A stretch of DNA of 62,869 nt from CAZIXN01 sp039180415. GTDB lineage: Bacteria > Planctomycetota > Phycisphaerae > Phycisphaerales > Phycisphaeraceae. A program made the translations under genes and the position numbers. This document shows, one piece after another, positions 41,602-52,121 of the stretch. The stretch lies in contig JBCDDH010000010.1 in assembly GCA_039180415.1 (NCBI GenBank), positions 1 to 62,869 of the forward strand. Reading direction: 5' to 3'. The first letter of the stretch is position 1, and the number at the start of each line of letters is the position of its first letter. A model generated the notes under the pieces. That model made no database searches. It was not told where the DNA came from and saw only the letters and a program-made list of their open reading frames with translations.

Positions 41602-42278
41602 GGTCCGCGGCTTCTCGCATTTTTCCAAGCCGCACGCTGCTCGCGTTGCTGGCGGTTTCGGCGTTGCTGACCGGCGTACGCCTGAGCGTCGCGCAACAGG
41701 CGGTGAACACGCAGGTCAATCTGCAGGCCGCGCAGCCACCTCCCGCGCCATCCATCCGCTTTGGTCAAACCAAGCTCCTGCCCTCCGAGCAGCGCTTCGT
41801 GGTCCGCCAGTCCGGCCTCCTGCCTTCGGAAATCCGTGACCTGACGTTCCAGTCCGGCTCGCTGCCTTCACAGGGCATCATCCCCGGCGACGCGTCGCTG
41901 CGTTACCCCGAGTTCACCGAGCAGTTCGACCGCATCGCCAACAACACCGCCAACGCCAGCATCCGCTTCGGCAACAACCTCGGCACGACCCGCAGCTTCA
42001 ACAACAACTTCATCGGCCGAGGCCCGCAGAGCGTCAGCACGCTCAACCGGGCCGGCGTCGTCACCCCCAACGGGCCGACCGTGGTGACCGACGCGCCGCT
42101 CCCCGCGGGTTCGACGCAGATCTCGGGCCGCGTCGCCGACACCCGCATCACCGACTACCGCCCCTGGACGCCGGTACCGGACCAATCTCGCCCGATCGAC
42201 GAGGCGCGGTTGCCGCAGCCGACGCTGCGGTACACCCCCGCGTCCCTGGGACAGTTCACCCCCAGCCGCGCCCGATGA
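41598..42278 (+). CDS. Exported protein with LPSE repeats, unknown
   Basis: This 226-aa protein starts at GTG 41598, overlapping the previous stop by 4 nt. The signal peptide is FPSRTLLALLAVSALLTGVRLSVAQQ. The mature part contains three similar segments, TKLLPSEQRF, SGLLPSEIRD and SGSLPSQGII, then an Asn-rich stretch (ANNTANASIRFGNNLGTTRSFNNNF) and a proline-rich end. No known family is recognised. Coupling to the DUF2092-like gene suggests a shared envelope function. Confidence 0.7.
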   Translation: MRSAASRIFPSRTLLALLAVSALLTGVRLSVAQQAVNTQVNLQAAQPPPAPSIRFGQTKLLPSEQRFVVRQSGLLPSEIRDLTFQSGSLPSQGIIPGDASLRYPEFTEQFDRIANNTANASIRFGNNLGTTRSFNNNFIGRGPQSVSTLNRAGVVTPNGPTVVTDAPLPAGSTQISGRVADTRITDYRPWTPVPDQSRPIDEARLPQPTLRYTPASLGQFTPSRAR

Positions 42279-42294
42279 CCGCCGCCGGTGCGTT

Positions 42295-43332
42295 TCAACC
42301 CTCGATGACTTTCAGCGCGACCAGGTCCTGTACGTCGATCAGGCCCACGGGCCGGTCGTCCGCGTCCACCACGGGCACCTCGTCGATCCGCGTCTGACGC
42401 ATCAGCCGCACCGCGTCGCGCACGACCGCGTCGTCCCGCAGCCGCTTGGGGTCGCGGGTCATCACCTGCCCGACCGGCACGTTCAACGCGTCTTTACCGC
42501 GGAAAGCCAGCCGCCGCAGATCGCCGTCGGTGAACACCCCGGCGAGCCGACCGGCCGCATCCACGACGACCAACGCGCCGGCCCGACGCAGCGTCGCGTC
42601 GGCGGGCTGGGCCGCGGCGAACGCCTCGGGCAGCGGCGTGCCTTCGGCGATCAGGTTGAGGTTCTCGCCGACCTTGAACCGCATCGCCCGGGCGATCGGC
42701 GTGAGCTGCCGACCCAGCCCACCGCCGGGGTGGAACTTCGCGAAGTCGTCGGCCGTGAAACGCCGCTGCTCGCACACCGTCAACGCCAACGCGTCGCCCA
42801 GCGCGAGCATCGCGGTGGTGCTCGACGACGGCGCGAGCTCGTTGGGGCAGGCCTCGGCGACATCGCCGATGTGTAGGGTCGCGTCGGCGAGGCGTTCGAG
42901 ATCGCTGCCCGGTGGGCCGACCAACGCGACGATCGGGATGCCGTCGGGCTTGAGCAATTCGGCGAGGTTCACGACCTCTTCGGTGTTGCCCGAGTAGCTC
43001 AGCAGCAGGACGACGTCGCGTTTCTGGATCCGGCCCAGGTCGCCGTGCACGGCTTCGACGGGGTTGACGAAGTGAGCCGGCGTCCCCGTAGACGCGAACG
43101 TCGCCGTGAGCTTGGCGCCGATGTGCCCGCTTTTGCCCACGCCCGAGACGACCAACGCCCCGCCACGCTCGGGCAGCGCCGCGATCGTCGAGACCGCGTC
43201 GGCGAAGGCCAAACTCAACGAAATCCGGCGGATCGCGTCGGCCTCGGCGTCCAGCACCCGGCGGGCGAAGCGCTGCGCCTGCTCGGCGTCGACGGGAGGA
43301 TGCAGGGGGTCGGGCGGCGGGGTGGGAGCCAT
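42295..43332 (-). CDS. kdsD: Arabinose-5-phosphate isomerase
   Basis: This 345-aa enzyme makes D-arabinose-5-P from ribulose-5-P, the entry to Kdo. The N-terminal SIS domain has GVGKSGHIGAKLTATFASTGTPAHFVNPVEAVHGDLG and LLSYSGNTEE, with CPNELAPSSSTTAMLALGDALA and the substrate loop FTADDFAKFHPGGGLGRQLT. Two C-terminal CBS domains (about 220-340) end VIDVQDLVALKVIEG-like (LIDVQDLVALKV). Length is a little above KdsD of E. coli. It diverges from scpA with 29 nt between starts. Confidence 0.94.
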   Translation of the reverse strand: MAPTPPPDPLHPPVDAEQAQRFARRVLDAEADAIRRISLSLAFADAVSTIAALPERGGALVVSGVGKSGHIGAKLTATFASTGTPAHFVNPVEAVHGDLGRIQKRDVVLLLSYSGNTEEVVNLAELLKPDGIPIVALVGPPGSDLERLADATLHIGDVAEACPNELAPSSSTTAMLALGDALALTVCEQRRFTADDFAKFHPGGGLGRQLTPIARAMRFKVGENLNLIAEGTPLPEAFAAAQPADATLRRAGALVVVDAAGRLAGVFTDGDLRRLAFRGKDALNVPVGQVMTRDPKRLRDDAVVRDAVRLMRQTRIDEVPVVDADDRPVGLIDVQDLVALKVIEG

Positions 43333-43361
43333 GGGTTCCCGTATGATGCCCGTTCGCAAGG

Positions 43362-44492
43362 ATGCCCGCCACACCCCCGCCCAACGCCGAGCCGACCGAC
43401 GCTCCAACCGCCACGCCGCCGGAGGCCGGCACGAACGATCCCGCGGTGGCCGGGGGGCATCGCGTTCAGCTCGACGCCTACGCCGGCCCGATGGATTTGC
43501 TGCTCTACCTGGTCAAGCGGCACGAGATCGACCTGCACGATATCCCGATGGCCGAACTGGTCGAGCAGTACCTCGCGCACCTGCGGGTGATCGAAACGAT
43601 CGACGTCGAACAGGCGGGCGAGTTCCTCGTGATGGCGGCGACGCTGGTCGAGATCAAGAGCCGGATGATCATGCCGCCGGCGTTGCGCGGCGACGACGAG
43701 GAGGACGACGCCGGAGAAGTCGATACGTCCGACGCGGAAGTCGACCCCCGGTTCGAACTGGTGCAGCAACTCTTGGCCTACAAGCGCTTCAAAGACGCCG
43801 CCAACGCGCTCGAGGCGCGGGCCGAGTCGTGGGAGACGCGCTTCCCCGCGTCGGTCAAGCCCGGGCAAGCCGCGAACGAACCCGACCCCGAAGAGACCGA
43901 CGCCCCGCCCGCCGACCTGGACCTGGACGACGTGAACGTGCTGGACCTCTGCTCCGCGTTCGGCCGGGTCATGGAGGGGATCGGACACCTGGGCAACCAC
44001 GAGGTCACCTACGACGACACGCCGATCTCGCTGCACGCCGACGACATCGCCGACCGTCTGTCGCGCGACGGCGGGCCGCGCCGGGCGATGACGCTCCGCG
44101 CCATCTTCCGCGGCCGCAACCGCGGCGAGATGATCGGTCTGTTCCTCGCCACGCTCGAACTCGTGCGGCAACGCAAGGTCAAGGTGCTCCGGGGCGAAGC
44201 CGGCGGCGACCCCGACCAACTCGAACTCGAGTTGCAGCCCGAGAGCGAGTGGCTCAACCCCGACCACGTCGAGTCCGACGCGGCGCCCGATTGGCAACCC
44301 ACGCAAGGCGACAAGGTTCAATACGACTGGCCCGACGAAGAGGCCAAAAGCCGCGCCGAGCGACGCGAGCGCCGCCGTGCCGCGATGCAAGAAGGCAAGC
44401 AAAGCCCGGGCGAGCACGAAGACGAAGACCCGGACCAAGACGAAATCGACGACGAACCCGAACTTGAAAGCCAACCCGAGCCGCCGCGCTGA
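43362..44492 (+). CDS. scpA: Segregation and condensation protein A
   Basis: This 376-aa kleisin of the SMC-ScpAB complex compacts and segregates the chromosome. The typical segment VQLDAYAGPMDLLLYLVKRHEIDLHDIPMAELVEQYLAHL is followed by AATLVEIKSRMIMP, then a winged-helix C-terminal part (IGLFLATLELVRQRKVKVL). The C-terminus has a long acidic/basic tail (about 300-376: EEAKSRAERRERRR, then GEHEDEDPDQDEIDDEPELE) not found in short homologues. No scpB or smc is adjacent. Confidence 0.92.
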   Translation: MPATPPPNAEPTDAPTATPPEAGTNDPAVAGGHRVQLDAYAGPMDLLLYLVKRHEIDLHDIPMAELVEQYLAHLRVIETIDVEQAGEFLVMAATLVEIKSRMIMPPALRGDDEEDDAGEVDTSDAEVDPRFELVQQLLAYKRFKDAANALEARAESWETRFPASVKPGQAANEPDPEETDAPPADLDLDDVNVLDLCSAFGRVMEGIGHLGNHEVTYDDTPISLHADDIADRLSRDGGPRRAMTLRAIFRGRNRGEMIGLFLATLELVRQRKVKVLRGEAGGDPDQLELELQPESEWLNPDHVESDAAPDWQPTQGDKVQYDWPDEEAKSRAERRERRRAAMQEGKQSPGEHEDEDPDQDEIDDEPELESQPEPPR

Positions 44493-44657
44493 AGATTCTC
44501 GGCCTCACCGTCACAGCCCGGGCCGGGTTTAGCCGATACTTTCACAAGTCTTCGCTTCATCGCTCGGCCGACCTCGACGACGGCCGGGCCATCGATCTTG
44601 CGGCAAAACCAAGGGAGAACGGCACACGCCCACGCGGGCCATCCGAAACCACCGGCC

Positions 44658-45575
44658 ATGAGTCTCACGCCTTCCACCACCGCCCCGTCCGACTCTCCCG
44701 CCGACCCGCGACTCGTTTACGAAACCCACCTGCACACGACGCTGTGCAAGCACGCCCACGGCGACCTTTGGGAATACTGCGAACGCGCCATCGCCCGCGG
44801 CCTCGCCGGCATCACCGTCACCTGCCACTGCCCCATGCCCGACGGGCACTCCGCCCACATCCGGATGTGCCCCGACGACTTCGACGTGTACCTCGAACGG
44901 GTCGCCGAGGCCCGCGACGCTTACGGCGGCCGGCTCGACGTCCGCCTGGGGCTGGAGTGTGACTACTTCCCCGGCTACGAAGACCACGTCGAACAACTGC
45001 TTTGGCGGGCCGAGTTCGACTTCGTGCTCGGCTCGGTCCACCCGCAGCTGCCCGAGTACCGCGAGGCGTACTGGATGGGCGACCCCGTCGCGTTCATGCA
45101 CTGCTACTTCGAGCACCTCGCGCAGGCCGCCGAAAGCGGGCTGTTCGATTCCCTCGCCCACCCGGACCTGGTCAAGAACATGGTCAGCCGATCGTGGAAA
45201 CCCGGCGGCGTCGTGCCGCTGGTGAGCAATTACCTGGACCGCATCGCCCGCACCGGCGTGTGCATGGAACTCAACACCTCCGGCCGGTACAAGCCCGTGC
45301 CCGAGTTCAACCCCGGCTCGGCCATGCTCCGCGCGATGCGCCAACGCGACATCGGCGTCACCGTCGGCGCGGACGCGCATCAGCCCTGGCGTGTCGCCGA
45401 CCTCTTCGAAGAGGCCTACGACACGTTGCGCGACGCGGGTTATACGGACGCTTGCCTGTTCGCCGGCCGGGAGCGGTACACGATCGGCCTCGACGAAGCC
45501 CACGCGTCGCTCAAGTCCGATCACCTGGACGAGCTCGACGGAAGTTCGATGCATCTCGAACCTGTGGCCGGCTAA
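44658..45575 (+). CDS. PHP-domain phosphoesterase (histidinol-phosphatase type)
   Basis: This 305-aa metal-dependent phosphoesterase has PHP motifs ETHLHTTLCKHA, CHCPMPD, LGLECDYFPGYEDHVEQLL and SVHPQ. HPDLVKNM, ELNTSGRYK and GADAHQPW follow, close to the HisK-type histidinol-phosphate phosphatase. The sequence fits histidinol phosphatase (histidine synthesis) but other phosphate esters are possible. ATG 44658 is used; an earlier TTG is less likely. A YjfB-like gene follows after 21 nt. Confidence 0.85.
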   Translation: MSLTPSTTAPSDSPADPRLVYETHLHTTLCKHAHGDLWEYCERAIARGLAGITVTCHCPMPDGHSAHIRMCPDDFDVYLERVAEARDAYGGRLDVRLGLECDYFPGYEDHVEQLLWRAEFDFVLGSVHPQLPEYREAYWMGDPVAFMHCYFEHLAQAAESGLFDSLAHPDLVKNMVSRSWKPGGVVPLVSNYLDRIARTGVCMELNTSGRYKPVPEFNPGSAMLRAMRQRDIGVTVGADAHQPWRVADLFEEAYDTLRDAGYTDACLFAGRERYTIGLDEAHASLKSDHLDELDGSSMHLEPVAG

Positions 45576-45596
45576 TCGCCGATACTGCATCCAGAG

Positions 45597-45842
45597 ATGA
45601 ACGCGATTGCTGCGCTCAATTCGTTTGCGTCTGACCCCTTCGCCGCGGCTTCTTCGCTGAAACAGGCGCAGGTGCAGCAGGACGTGCAGACCGCGGTGGC
45701 CGTGAAGCAGCGGGACACCGCGAAGGCCGAAGGGCAAGCGGCGTTGCAGCTGCTCGACGCCGCCGCGAGCGTCTCCAAACCCTCGAAAGGCATGCCCGGC
45801 TTCGCGCCGCACAAGGGGCTGGCCGTGGACTTGTACGCCTAA
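45597..45842 (+). CDS. YjfB-like putative motility protein
   Basis: This 81-aa protein has a helical core SLKQAQVQQDVQTAVAVKQRDTAKAEGQAALQLLDAAA, matching the YjfB family (PF14070), whose members are associated with motility. The pattern is a repeated alternation of Gln/Val/Ala with an AEGQA signature. It has no export signal. It suggests the organism is flagellated at some stage; no other motility gene is in the window. Confidence 0.65.
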   Translation: MNAIAALNSFASDPFAAASSLKQAQVQQDVQTAVAVKQRDTAKAEGQAALQLLDAAASVSKPSKGMPGFAPHKGLAVDLYA

Positions 45843-45863
45843 ACCCGCCCGCCCGAAAATCGA

Positions 45864-46820
45864 TCAAGCCAGCGCTGCGCCGACCGCGTCGACCACCCGG
45901 TCGTGGAAGTTGCCGTTGGTGCACACCACGCCGCCGTCCGGTCGGAGCGTCTTGCCTCGGCCGAAATCGTGGGCCACGCCGTGTACGTCCGTGACCTTCC
46001 CGCCGGCTTCTTCGACCACGAGTTTGCCCGCGGCGTGGTCCCAAACCTTCTCGGCGTAGCCCGGCTTGGTCGGCAGCCGCAGGTAAACGTCCGCCAACCC
46101 CATCGCGACGGCGGCGTACTTGCACTGGCTGTCGATGCGGTAGGGCTCGCGCGTGATGCCCAAGGCCTCGGCGATACGGTGCGACGCGTCGTGGTCCGAG
46201 TGCCCCGACTCGACCGACTCGCACAGCTTCGCGTCTTCGAGGCACGAGTCGCTCACCCGCACCGGCGCGCCGTGGAAACTCTCGCCCTCCAGCGCGAGCC
46301 TTTCCGTGCCGCCGCCCTTCTGCGCCACCATCGCGAGGCCGCCCTTGAGATTCGGGCAGCCCAAGACCCCGAGCTTCACGTCGCCGTCTTCGATCAGCGC
46401 CAGGGCGACCGCGTACTGCTCGCCGCGTAGGAAACCCTTGGTGCCGTCGATCGGATCGAGCGTCCAGTAGGTCCGCACGTCGGAGTTGGCGGTCGGATCG
46501 AACGCGCCGAAGTCGATCGCGTCCGCGGCTTGCTCGGGCGTCATCCCGGCGTGCTCGGCAACCGAAGCAAGCAGCGGCGCGTGCGCCCCTTCGCGCAGCT
46601 CGGCCGACCCTTCTTCACCGACGACCGGCACCTCCGGGAAGGCGTCACGCAACGCCGTGCAGATCACCGCCTGTGACGCGAAATCCGCCACGGTGACCGG
46701 CGACTTGTCTTTCTTCTCCAGCGTCTCGGCGTTGACCAGATCGGCCTGGACCCGCTGGCACACCTTCGAGGCGCGGCGGACGGCGCAGACGGCGAGGATG
46801 AGGGCTTCTTGTGCGTCCAT
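45864..46820 (-). CDS. 3'(2'),5'-bisphosphate nucleotidase-like (inositol monophosphatase family)
   Basis: This 318-aa Mg-dependent phosphatase has GEEGS, the metal-binding DPIDGTKGFLRGEQYAVALALIEDG, and WDHAAGKLVVEEAGGKVTD. This order is that of the CysQ/HisN/SuhB family. KGFL and the insertion around PTANSDVRTYW resemble the plant SAL/yeast HAL2 type, which hydrolyses PAP. Cytoplasmic; function in PAP removal is inferred. Confidence 0.87.
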   Translation of the reverse strand: MDAQEALILAVCAVRRASKVCQRVQADLVNAETLEKKDKSPVTVADFASQAVICTALRDAFPEVPVVGEEGSAELREGAHAPLLASVAEHAGMTPEQAADAIDFGAFDPTANSDVRTYWTLDPIDGTKGFLRGEQYAVALALIEDGDVKLGVLGCPNLKGGLAMVAQKGGGTERLALEGESFHGAPVRVSDSCLEDAKLCESVESGHSDHDASHRIAEALGITREPYRIDSQCKYAAVAMGLADVYLRLPTKPGYAEKVWDHAAGKLVVEEAGGKVTDVHGVAHDFGRGKTLRPDGGVVCTNGNFHDRVVDAVGAALA

Positions 46821-46873
46821 CGCCGCACCATACCGCACGGGTCACGGAACGACCGGCCGGCCCCGACCCGCGC

Positions 46874-48295
<1,422 letters not shown>

Positions 48296-48393
48296 CGCGT
48301 GAGTTTAACGGGGGACGGATGTCGCAAGACCACGCGGTGCCGCGTGAAGGCCCGGATGTGCGTGCGAGCGGGAAAACCTGTCTGCTTCCGGGG

Positions 48394-49620
48394 TCACACC
48401 GTTTGCGGGGCCGGCAGGTCGCGGCAGAATTCGATCAGCTCGGGCAGCTTCGGGCTGCGGGCGTTGCGGACGTAAAAGCCCGAGGTGCCCACGCCGGCGC
48501 AGAGGCACTGGTCGAGCGGGAGGCCCGCGAGCAGGCCGAGGCAGAAGCCGGCGTTGAAGTTGTCGCCGGCCCCGGTGGAGAGCTTGGGTTCGGCGATGAA
48601 CGGGCCGGCGAAACGGGCGACGGTTTCTTCCTGGTGGCTCGAGCCGTGAGCGGCCGGGAAACCGAAGGCACCCGCCGCGGCTTCGCGCGGGTGGACGACG
48701 ACGCCGGTGATCTCGAGCTTGCCGCGGATCAACGAGGACGTTTCTTCGATGCTCGCGCGGGCCCGCACGTCGCCGGGGTCCTCGCCGAAATCGCCCAGGC
48801 CGAGCACCCCGCGGACCTGCGTGGCCTCGCTGAGGTTGAGCCCGAGCACGACGTTGGCCTTGCCCTGCATCTCCGTCAGCAGCCGCAACGCCCCGGCGAG
48901 ATCATCCTCGGAACGCTTGGCGGGGTCCGCGAAGTCCACAAATACGTACGGCTTCATCGTCGCGTCGGCGTACTCGGGGATCAGCTCGCAGATCCGCTTC
49001 CACAGCGACTCGATCCGCGGAAACATGGTCCAGTTGGTCATGCCGATAAGCTTGGACTCGGTCGCGAGCTTGGTGAGCGTGTCGGTGCCCAAGGCGGTTT
49101 CGACCATCGCGGCGTCGAGGCCGGCAACGTGGGCGTACTTGCCGAACATGAGCTTGCCGTTGGCGAACTCGGCGGCGTCGGTCTCGCCAGGATCGGCGAC
49201 CGAGTGAGCGGTACCGAGGCCGGCGTTGACGGCTTCTGCGAATTCTTCAAACACCGGGTGGAGGTTCGGGTGGCCCAGCGCGCCGACGTAGGAGACGCCC
49301 AGCGTCGCTTCGAGCAGGGCGTTGGCCATGATCGGGCCGTTGCCGCCGAGCTTCTGCTGCGTGACGACGAACTCAAAGTTGGCGGACTTGCCGTCGGCGG
49401 CGACGATCTTGTCGCCGAAGGCCCTGATCGAAGGCATCGGCGTGTAGTGGTCGAGGTCGGTGCGGGTCTGAGCGACGCGGATGATCGAATCGACGAAGCC
49501 GTCGAAGCCGACGAGCACCGGGACGGATGGGGCCCGGTCGGCAAAGGCGGTGAGGCCGGCGGCGGCGGCGCGAGCGGTGGCCGCACGGGCTTCGAGATCG
49601 ATGGGGTTGGGGTTGGACAT
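48394..49620 (-). CDS. PfkB-family carbohydrate kinase
   Basis: This 408-aa ribokinase-like kinase has VGFDGFVDSIIRV (sugar site), KLGGNGPIMANALLEATLG with the GG of motif I, and the catalytic GAGDNFNAGFCLGLLAG (Asp in GAGD). The long N-terminal region and the form of the substrate loop place it away from standard ribokinases; the substrate is unknown. ATG 49620 is chosen, with the longer frame considered non-coding. It diverges from groEL1. Confidence 0.85.
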   Translation of the reverse strand: MSNPNPIDLEARAATARAAAAGLTAFADRAPSVPVLVGFDGFVDSIIRVAQTRTDLDHYTPMPSIRAFGDKIVAADGKSANFEFVVTQQKLGGNGPIMANALLEATLGVSYVGALGHPNLHPVFEEFAEAVNAGLGTAHSVADPGETDAAEFANGKLMFGKYAHVAGLDAAMVETALGTDTLTKLATESKLIGMTNWTMFPRIESLWKRICELIPEYADATMKPYVFVDFADPAKRSEDDLAGALRLLTEMQGKANVVLGLNLSEATQVRGVLGLGDFGEDPGDVRARASIEETSSLIRGKLEITGVVVHPREAAAGAFGFPAAHGSSHQEETVARFAGPFIAEPKLSTGAGDNFNAGFCLGLLAGLPLDQCLCAGVGTSGFYVRNARSPKLPELIEFCRDLPAPQTV

Positions 49621-49939
49621 GGTGCGGGAGCGTAGCAGGGATCGGAGCCGGCTCGGGCGTGTCAGCCTCGGCTTGGCCGGGCCTGCCGAACTGTCAGGCT
49701 GGCAGGCCGAGCCGGGAGAGGAAATCGCTTGTCGACATCGACCGGCGCTCCGTTCAAAAACCGTGAGAAACCGCGTTTTTGACGTTTCCGACGGCATTTA
49801 CTGTGTCGCCGAGAGGCTGGCCTGCCGTCCCGCCGGACTGGCACCGGCCTTGCCTGCTCTCCGAGCCGCGAGCTTTGCCCGCCGTTATTTTCGTATCCCG
49901 ATTTTCACCACATCCGCACCTCCCAGGGAGACCCCACCC
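49621..49939. other. Intergenic region before groEL1, 319 bp
   Basis: This divergent region lies between the kinase gene and groEL1. No CIRCE inverted repeat (TTAGCACTC/GAGTGCTAA) and no clear sigma-32 promoter are visible. An AT-rich stretch lies at about 49753-49800, and the ribosome site AGGGAG is just before groEL1. Confidence 0.6.
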
Positions 49940-51631
49940 ATGGCCGTCAAGGAACTGGCCTTCGAAGCCGAAGCCCGTCAAGCCCTGCTCCGCGGCGTCG
50001 AGAAGCTCGCCGCCGCCGTCAAGTCCACGCTCGGTCCCCGCGGCCGCTCCGCCGTGATCGACAAGTCCTGGGGCGGCCCGACCGTTACTAAAGACGGCGT
50101 CACCGTCGCCGAGGAGATCGAACTCCGCGACAAGGACGAGAACCTCGGCGCCAAGCTCGTCAAGGAAGCCGCCAGCAAGACCAGCGACAAAGCCGGCGAC
50201 GGTACGACGACCTCGACCGTGCTCGCCGAGGCGCTGTTCAAAGAAGGCCTCCGCCAGATCGCCGCCGGCGCCGACGCCAACGCCTTGGTCCGCGGCATGA
50301 AGCAGGCCGTCGATGCGGTCGTCACCGGCATCGACGCCCAGGCCAAGAAGATCAACGGTAAGGACGACATCGCCAACGTCGCGACCATCTCCGCCAATAA
50401 CGACCCGGCCATCGGCAAGATCATGGCCGACGCCATGGAAAAGGTCGGCAAGGACGGCGTCATCACCGTCGAAGAAGGCAAAAGCCTCGACACCTACGTC
50501 GACGTCGTCGAAGGCATGCAGTTCGACCGCGGGTACCTGAGCCCGAACTTCATCACCGACCAGGACGCGATGGAGGTCCAGCTCGACAAGTGCTGGGTGC
50601 TCATCCACGAGGACAAGATCGACAGCATCCAGAAGCTCGTGCCGCTACTGGAGAAGGTGCAGGACACCAAGAAGCCGCTGCTCATCATCGCCGAGGACGT
50701 AACCGGCGAAGCGCTCAGCACGCTGGTCATCAACAAGCTCCGCGGCGTACTCAACGTCGCCGCCGTCAAGGCTCCGGGCTACGGCGACCGCCGCAAAGCG
50801 ATGCTTCAAGACCTGGCCGTGCTCACCGGCGGCGAGGCCGTCATGAAAGACCTAGGCACCGAGCTCGACACCGTCGAGATCACGCAGCTCGGCGTCGCTA
50901 AGAAGATCCGCATCTCGGCCGACAACACGACCATCATCGAAGGCGCCGGGACGACCAAGGACATCCAGGCCCGCATCGAGCAGATCCGCCGCGAGATCGA
51001 GTCCACCACCTCGGACTACGACCGCGAAAAGCTTCAAGAGCGTCTGGCGAAGCTCGCCGGCGGCGTGGCACAGATCAACGTCGGCGCCGCGTCCGAAGCC
51101 GAGCTCAAGGAAAAGAAGGCCCGCGTCGAGGACGCCCTGCACGCCACCCGCGCCGCGGTCGAGGAAGGCATCGTGCCCGGCGGCGGCGTCAGCTTCCTCC
51201 GCGCCTCGGCCAAGCTCAACAAGCTCGACGCGGACGGCGACGTCGCAGCCGGCGTCGACGTGGTCCACAAGGCCCTCCGCGTGCCGCTGCACACCATCGC
51301 CGAGAACGCCGGCGAGCGCGGCAGCGTCGTGACCACCAAGGTCCTCGCCGGCAAGGGCGCGTTCGGCTTCGACGCCCTCAAGCTCGAGTACGCCGACCTC
51401 GTGGACCGCGGCGTCATCACCCCCGCCAAGGTCGACCGCACCGCGCTGCAGAACGCCCTGTCGGTCGCCACGCTCCTGCTCACCTGCGACTGCACCATCA
51501 CCGAGGCGCCCGCCGACGAAGAGCCGGCCGGCCACGGCGCCCCCGACATGGGCGGCATGGGGGGCATGGGCGGCGGCATGCCTGGAATGGGCGGCATGGG
51601 GGGCATGGGCGGTATGCCCGGCATGATGTAA
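49940..51631 (+). CDS. groEL1: Chaperonin GroEL, copy 1
   Basis: This 563-aa subunit of the ATP-dependent 14-mer chaperonin has the ATP site VTKDGVTVAEEI, DGTTTSTVLAEAL (with the catalytic Asp), KAPGYGDRRKAML, GGGVSFLRA, and the Gly/Met C-terminal tail (MGGMGGMGGGMPGMGG..). It differs from GroEL2 in the equatorial domain (LKDKDENLGAKLVKEAASKTSDKAGDG-like pattern) and carries an unusual NGKDDIANV stretch. It is the first gene of the locus, with groES next. A CAGGGAG site precedes the ATG. Confidence 0.95.
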   Translation: MAVKELAFEAEARQALLRGVEKLAAAVKSTLGPRGRSAVIDKSWGGPTVTKDGVTVAEEIELRDKDENLGAKLVKEAASKTSDKAGDGTTTSTVLAEALFKEGLRQIAAGADANALVRGMKQAVDAVVTGIDAQAKKINGKDDIANVATISANNDPAIGKIMADAMEKVGKDGVITVEEGKSLDTYVDVVEGMQFDRGYLSPNFITDQDAMEVQLDKCWVLIHEDKIDSIQKLVPLLEKVQDTKKPLLIIAEDVTGEALSTLVINKLRGVLNVAAVKAPGYGDRRKAMLQDLAVLTGGEAVMKDLGTELDTVEITQLGVAKKIRISADNTTIIEGAGTTKDIQARIEQIRREIESTTSDYDREKLQERLAKLAGGVAQINVGAASEAELKEKKARVEDALHATRAAVEEGIVPGGGVSFLRASAKLNKLDADGDVAAGVDVVHKALRVPLHTIAENAGERGSVVTTKVLAGKGAFGFDALKLEYADLVDRGVITPAKVDRTALQNALSVATLLLTCDCTITEAPADEEPAGHGAPDMGGMGGMGGGMPGMGGMGGMGGMPGMM

Positions 51632-51706
51632 GCCACCCGGTCAACCGCCGACCGTTTTCTTTCGCAACACCAAACTCACACCCCGATTTCACGAAAGACC
51701 CACACC

Positions 51707-52039
51707 ATGGCCACCGCCACCAAAACCAAGAAATCCACCAAAGCTAAGAAGACCACCGTCAAGCCCCTCGACGACCGCGTCCTGGTCCTGCCCGACGAAG
51801 CGGAAACCAAGACCGCGTCTGGCATCTTCCTCCCCGAAGGCGCCAAGGAAAAGCCGCAGACCGGCAAGATCGTCGCCGCCGGCCCCGGCAAGCTCGACGA
51901 AAACGGCAAACGCGTCCCGCTCAACGTCAAGATCGGCGACACCGTCCTCTACGGCAAATACGGCGGCACCGAGATCGACATCGACGGTGCCGAACACAAG
52001 ATCATGCGCGAATCCGAACTGCTCGGCGTGATCGGCTAA
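51707..52039 (+). CDS. groES: Co-chaperonin GroES
   Basis: This 110-aa heptameric lid has VKPLDDRVLVLPDEAETKTASGIFLPEGAKEKPQTGKIVAAGPG, with the mobile loop TKTASGIFLP, and ends YGKYGGTEIDIDGAEHKIMRESELLGVIG. A Lys/Thr-rich N-terminal extension of about 15 residues (ATKTKKSTKAKKTT) is unusual. It lies 75 nt after groEL1 and 82 nt before groEL2, so both GroEL copies are placed to share it. Confidence 0.96.
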   Translation: MATATKTKKSTKAKKTTVKPLDDRVLVLPDEAETKTASGIFLPEGAKEKPQTGKIVAAGPGKLDENGKRVPLNVKIGDTVLYGKYGGTEIDIDGAEHKIMRESELLGVIG

Positions 52040-52060
52040 ACCAACCCTTCGCTCGTAGCG

Positions 52061-52076
52061 CCGCATGTCCATGCGG
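52061..52076. repeat. Hairpin between groES and groEL2
   Basis: CCGCATG and CATGCGG flank TC, a 16-bp near-palindrome in the groES-groEL2 spacer. It has no U-tract; it may modulate the relative level of the two genes or be a dispersed repeat. Confidence 0.45.
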
Positions 52077-52121
52077 GGCTCGCGTCCCTTCAAACCACCG
52101 AACCACAGGAGCCAACCCCAC

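Noticed and set aside
49621..49939. CIRCE element before groEL1
   Set aside because: No TTAGCACTC/GAGTGCTAA pair is present; regulation by HrcA at this site is not supported.
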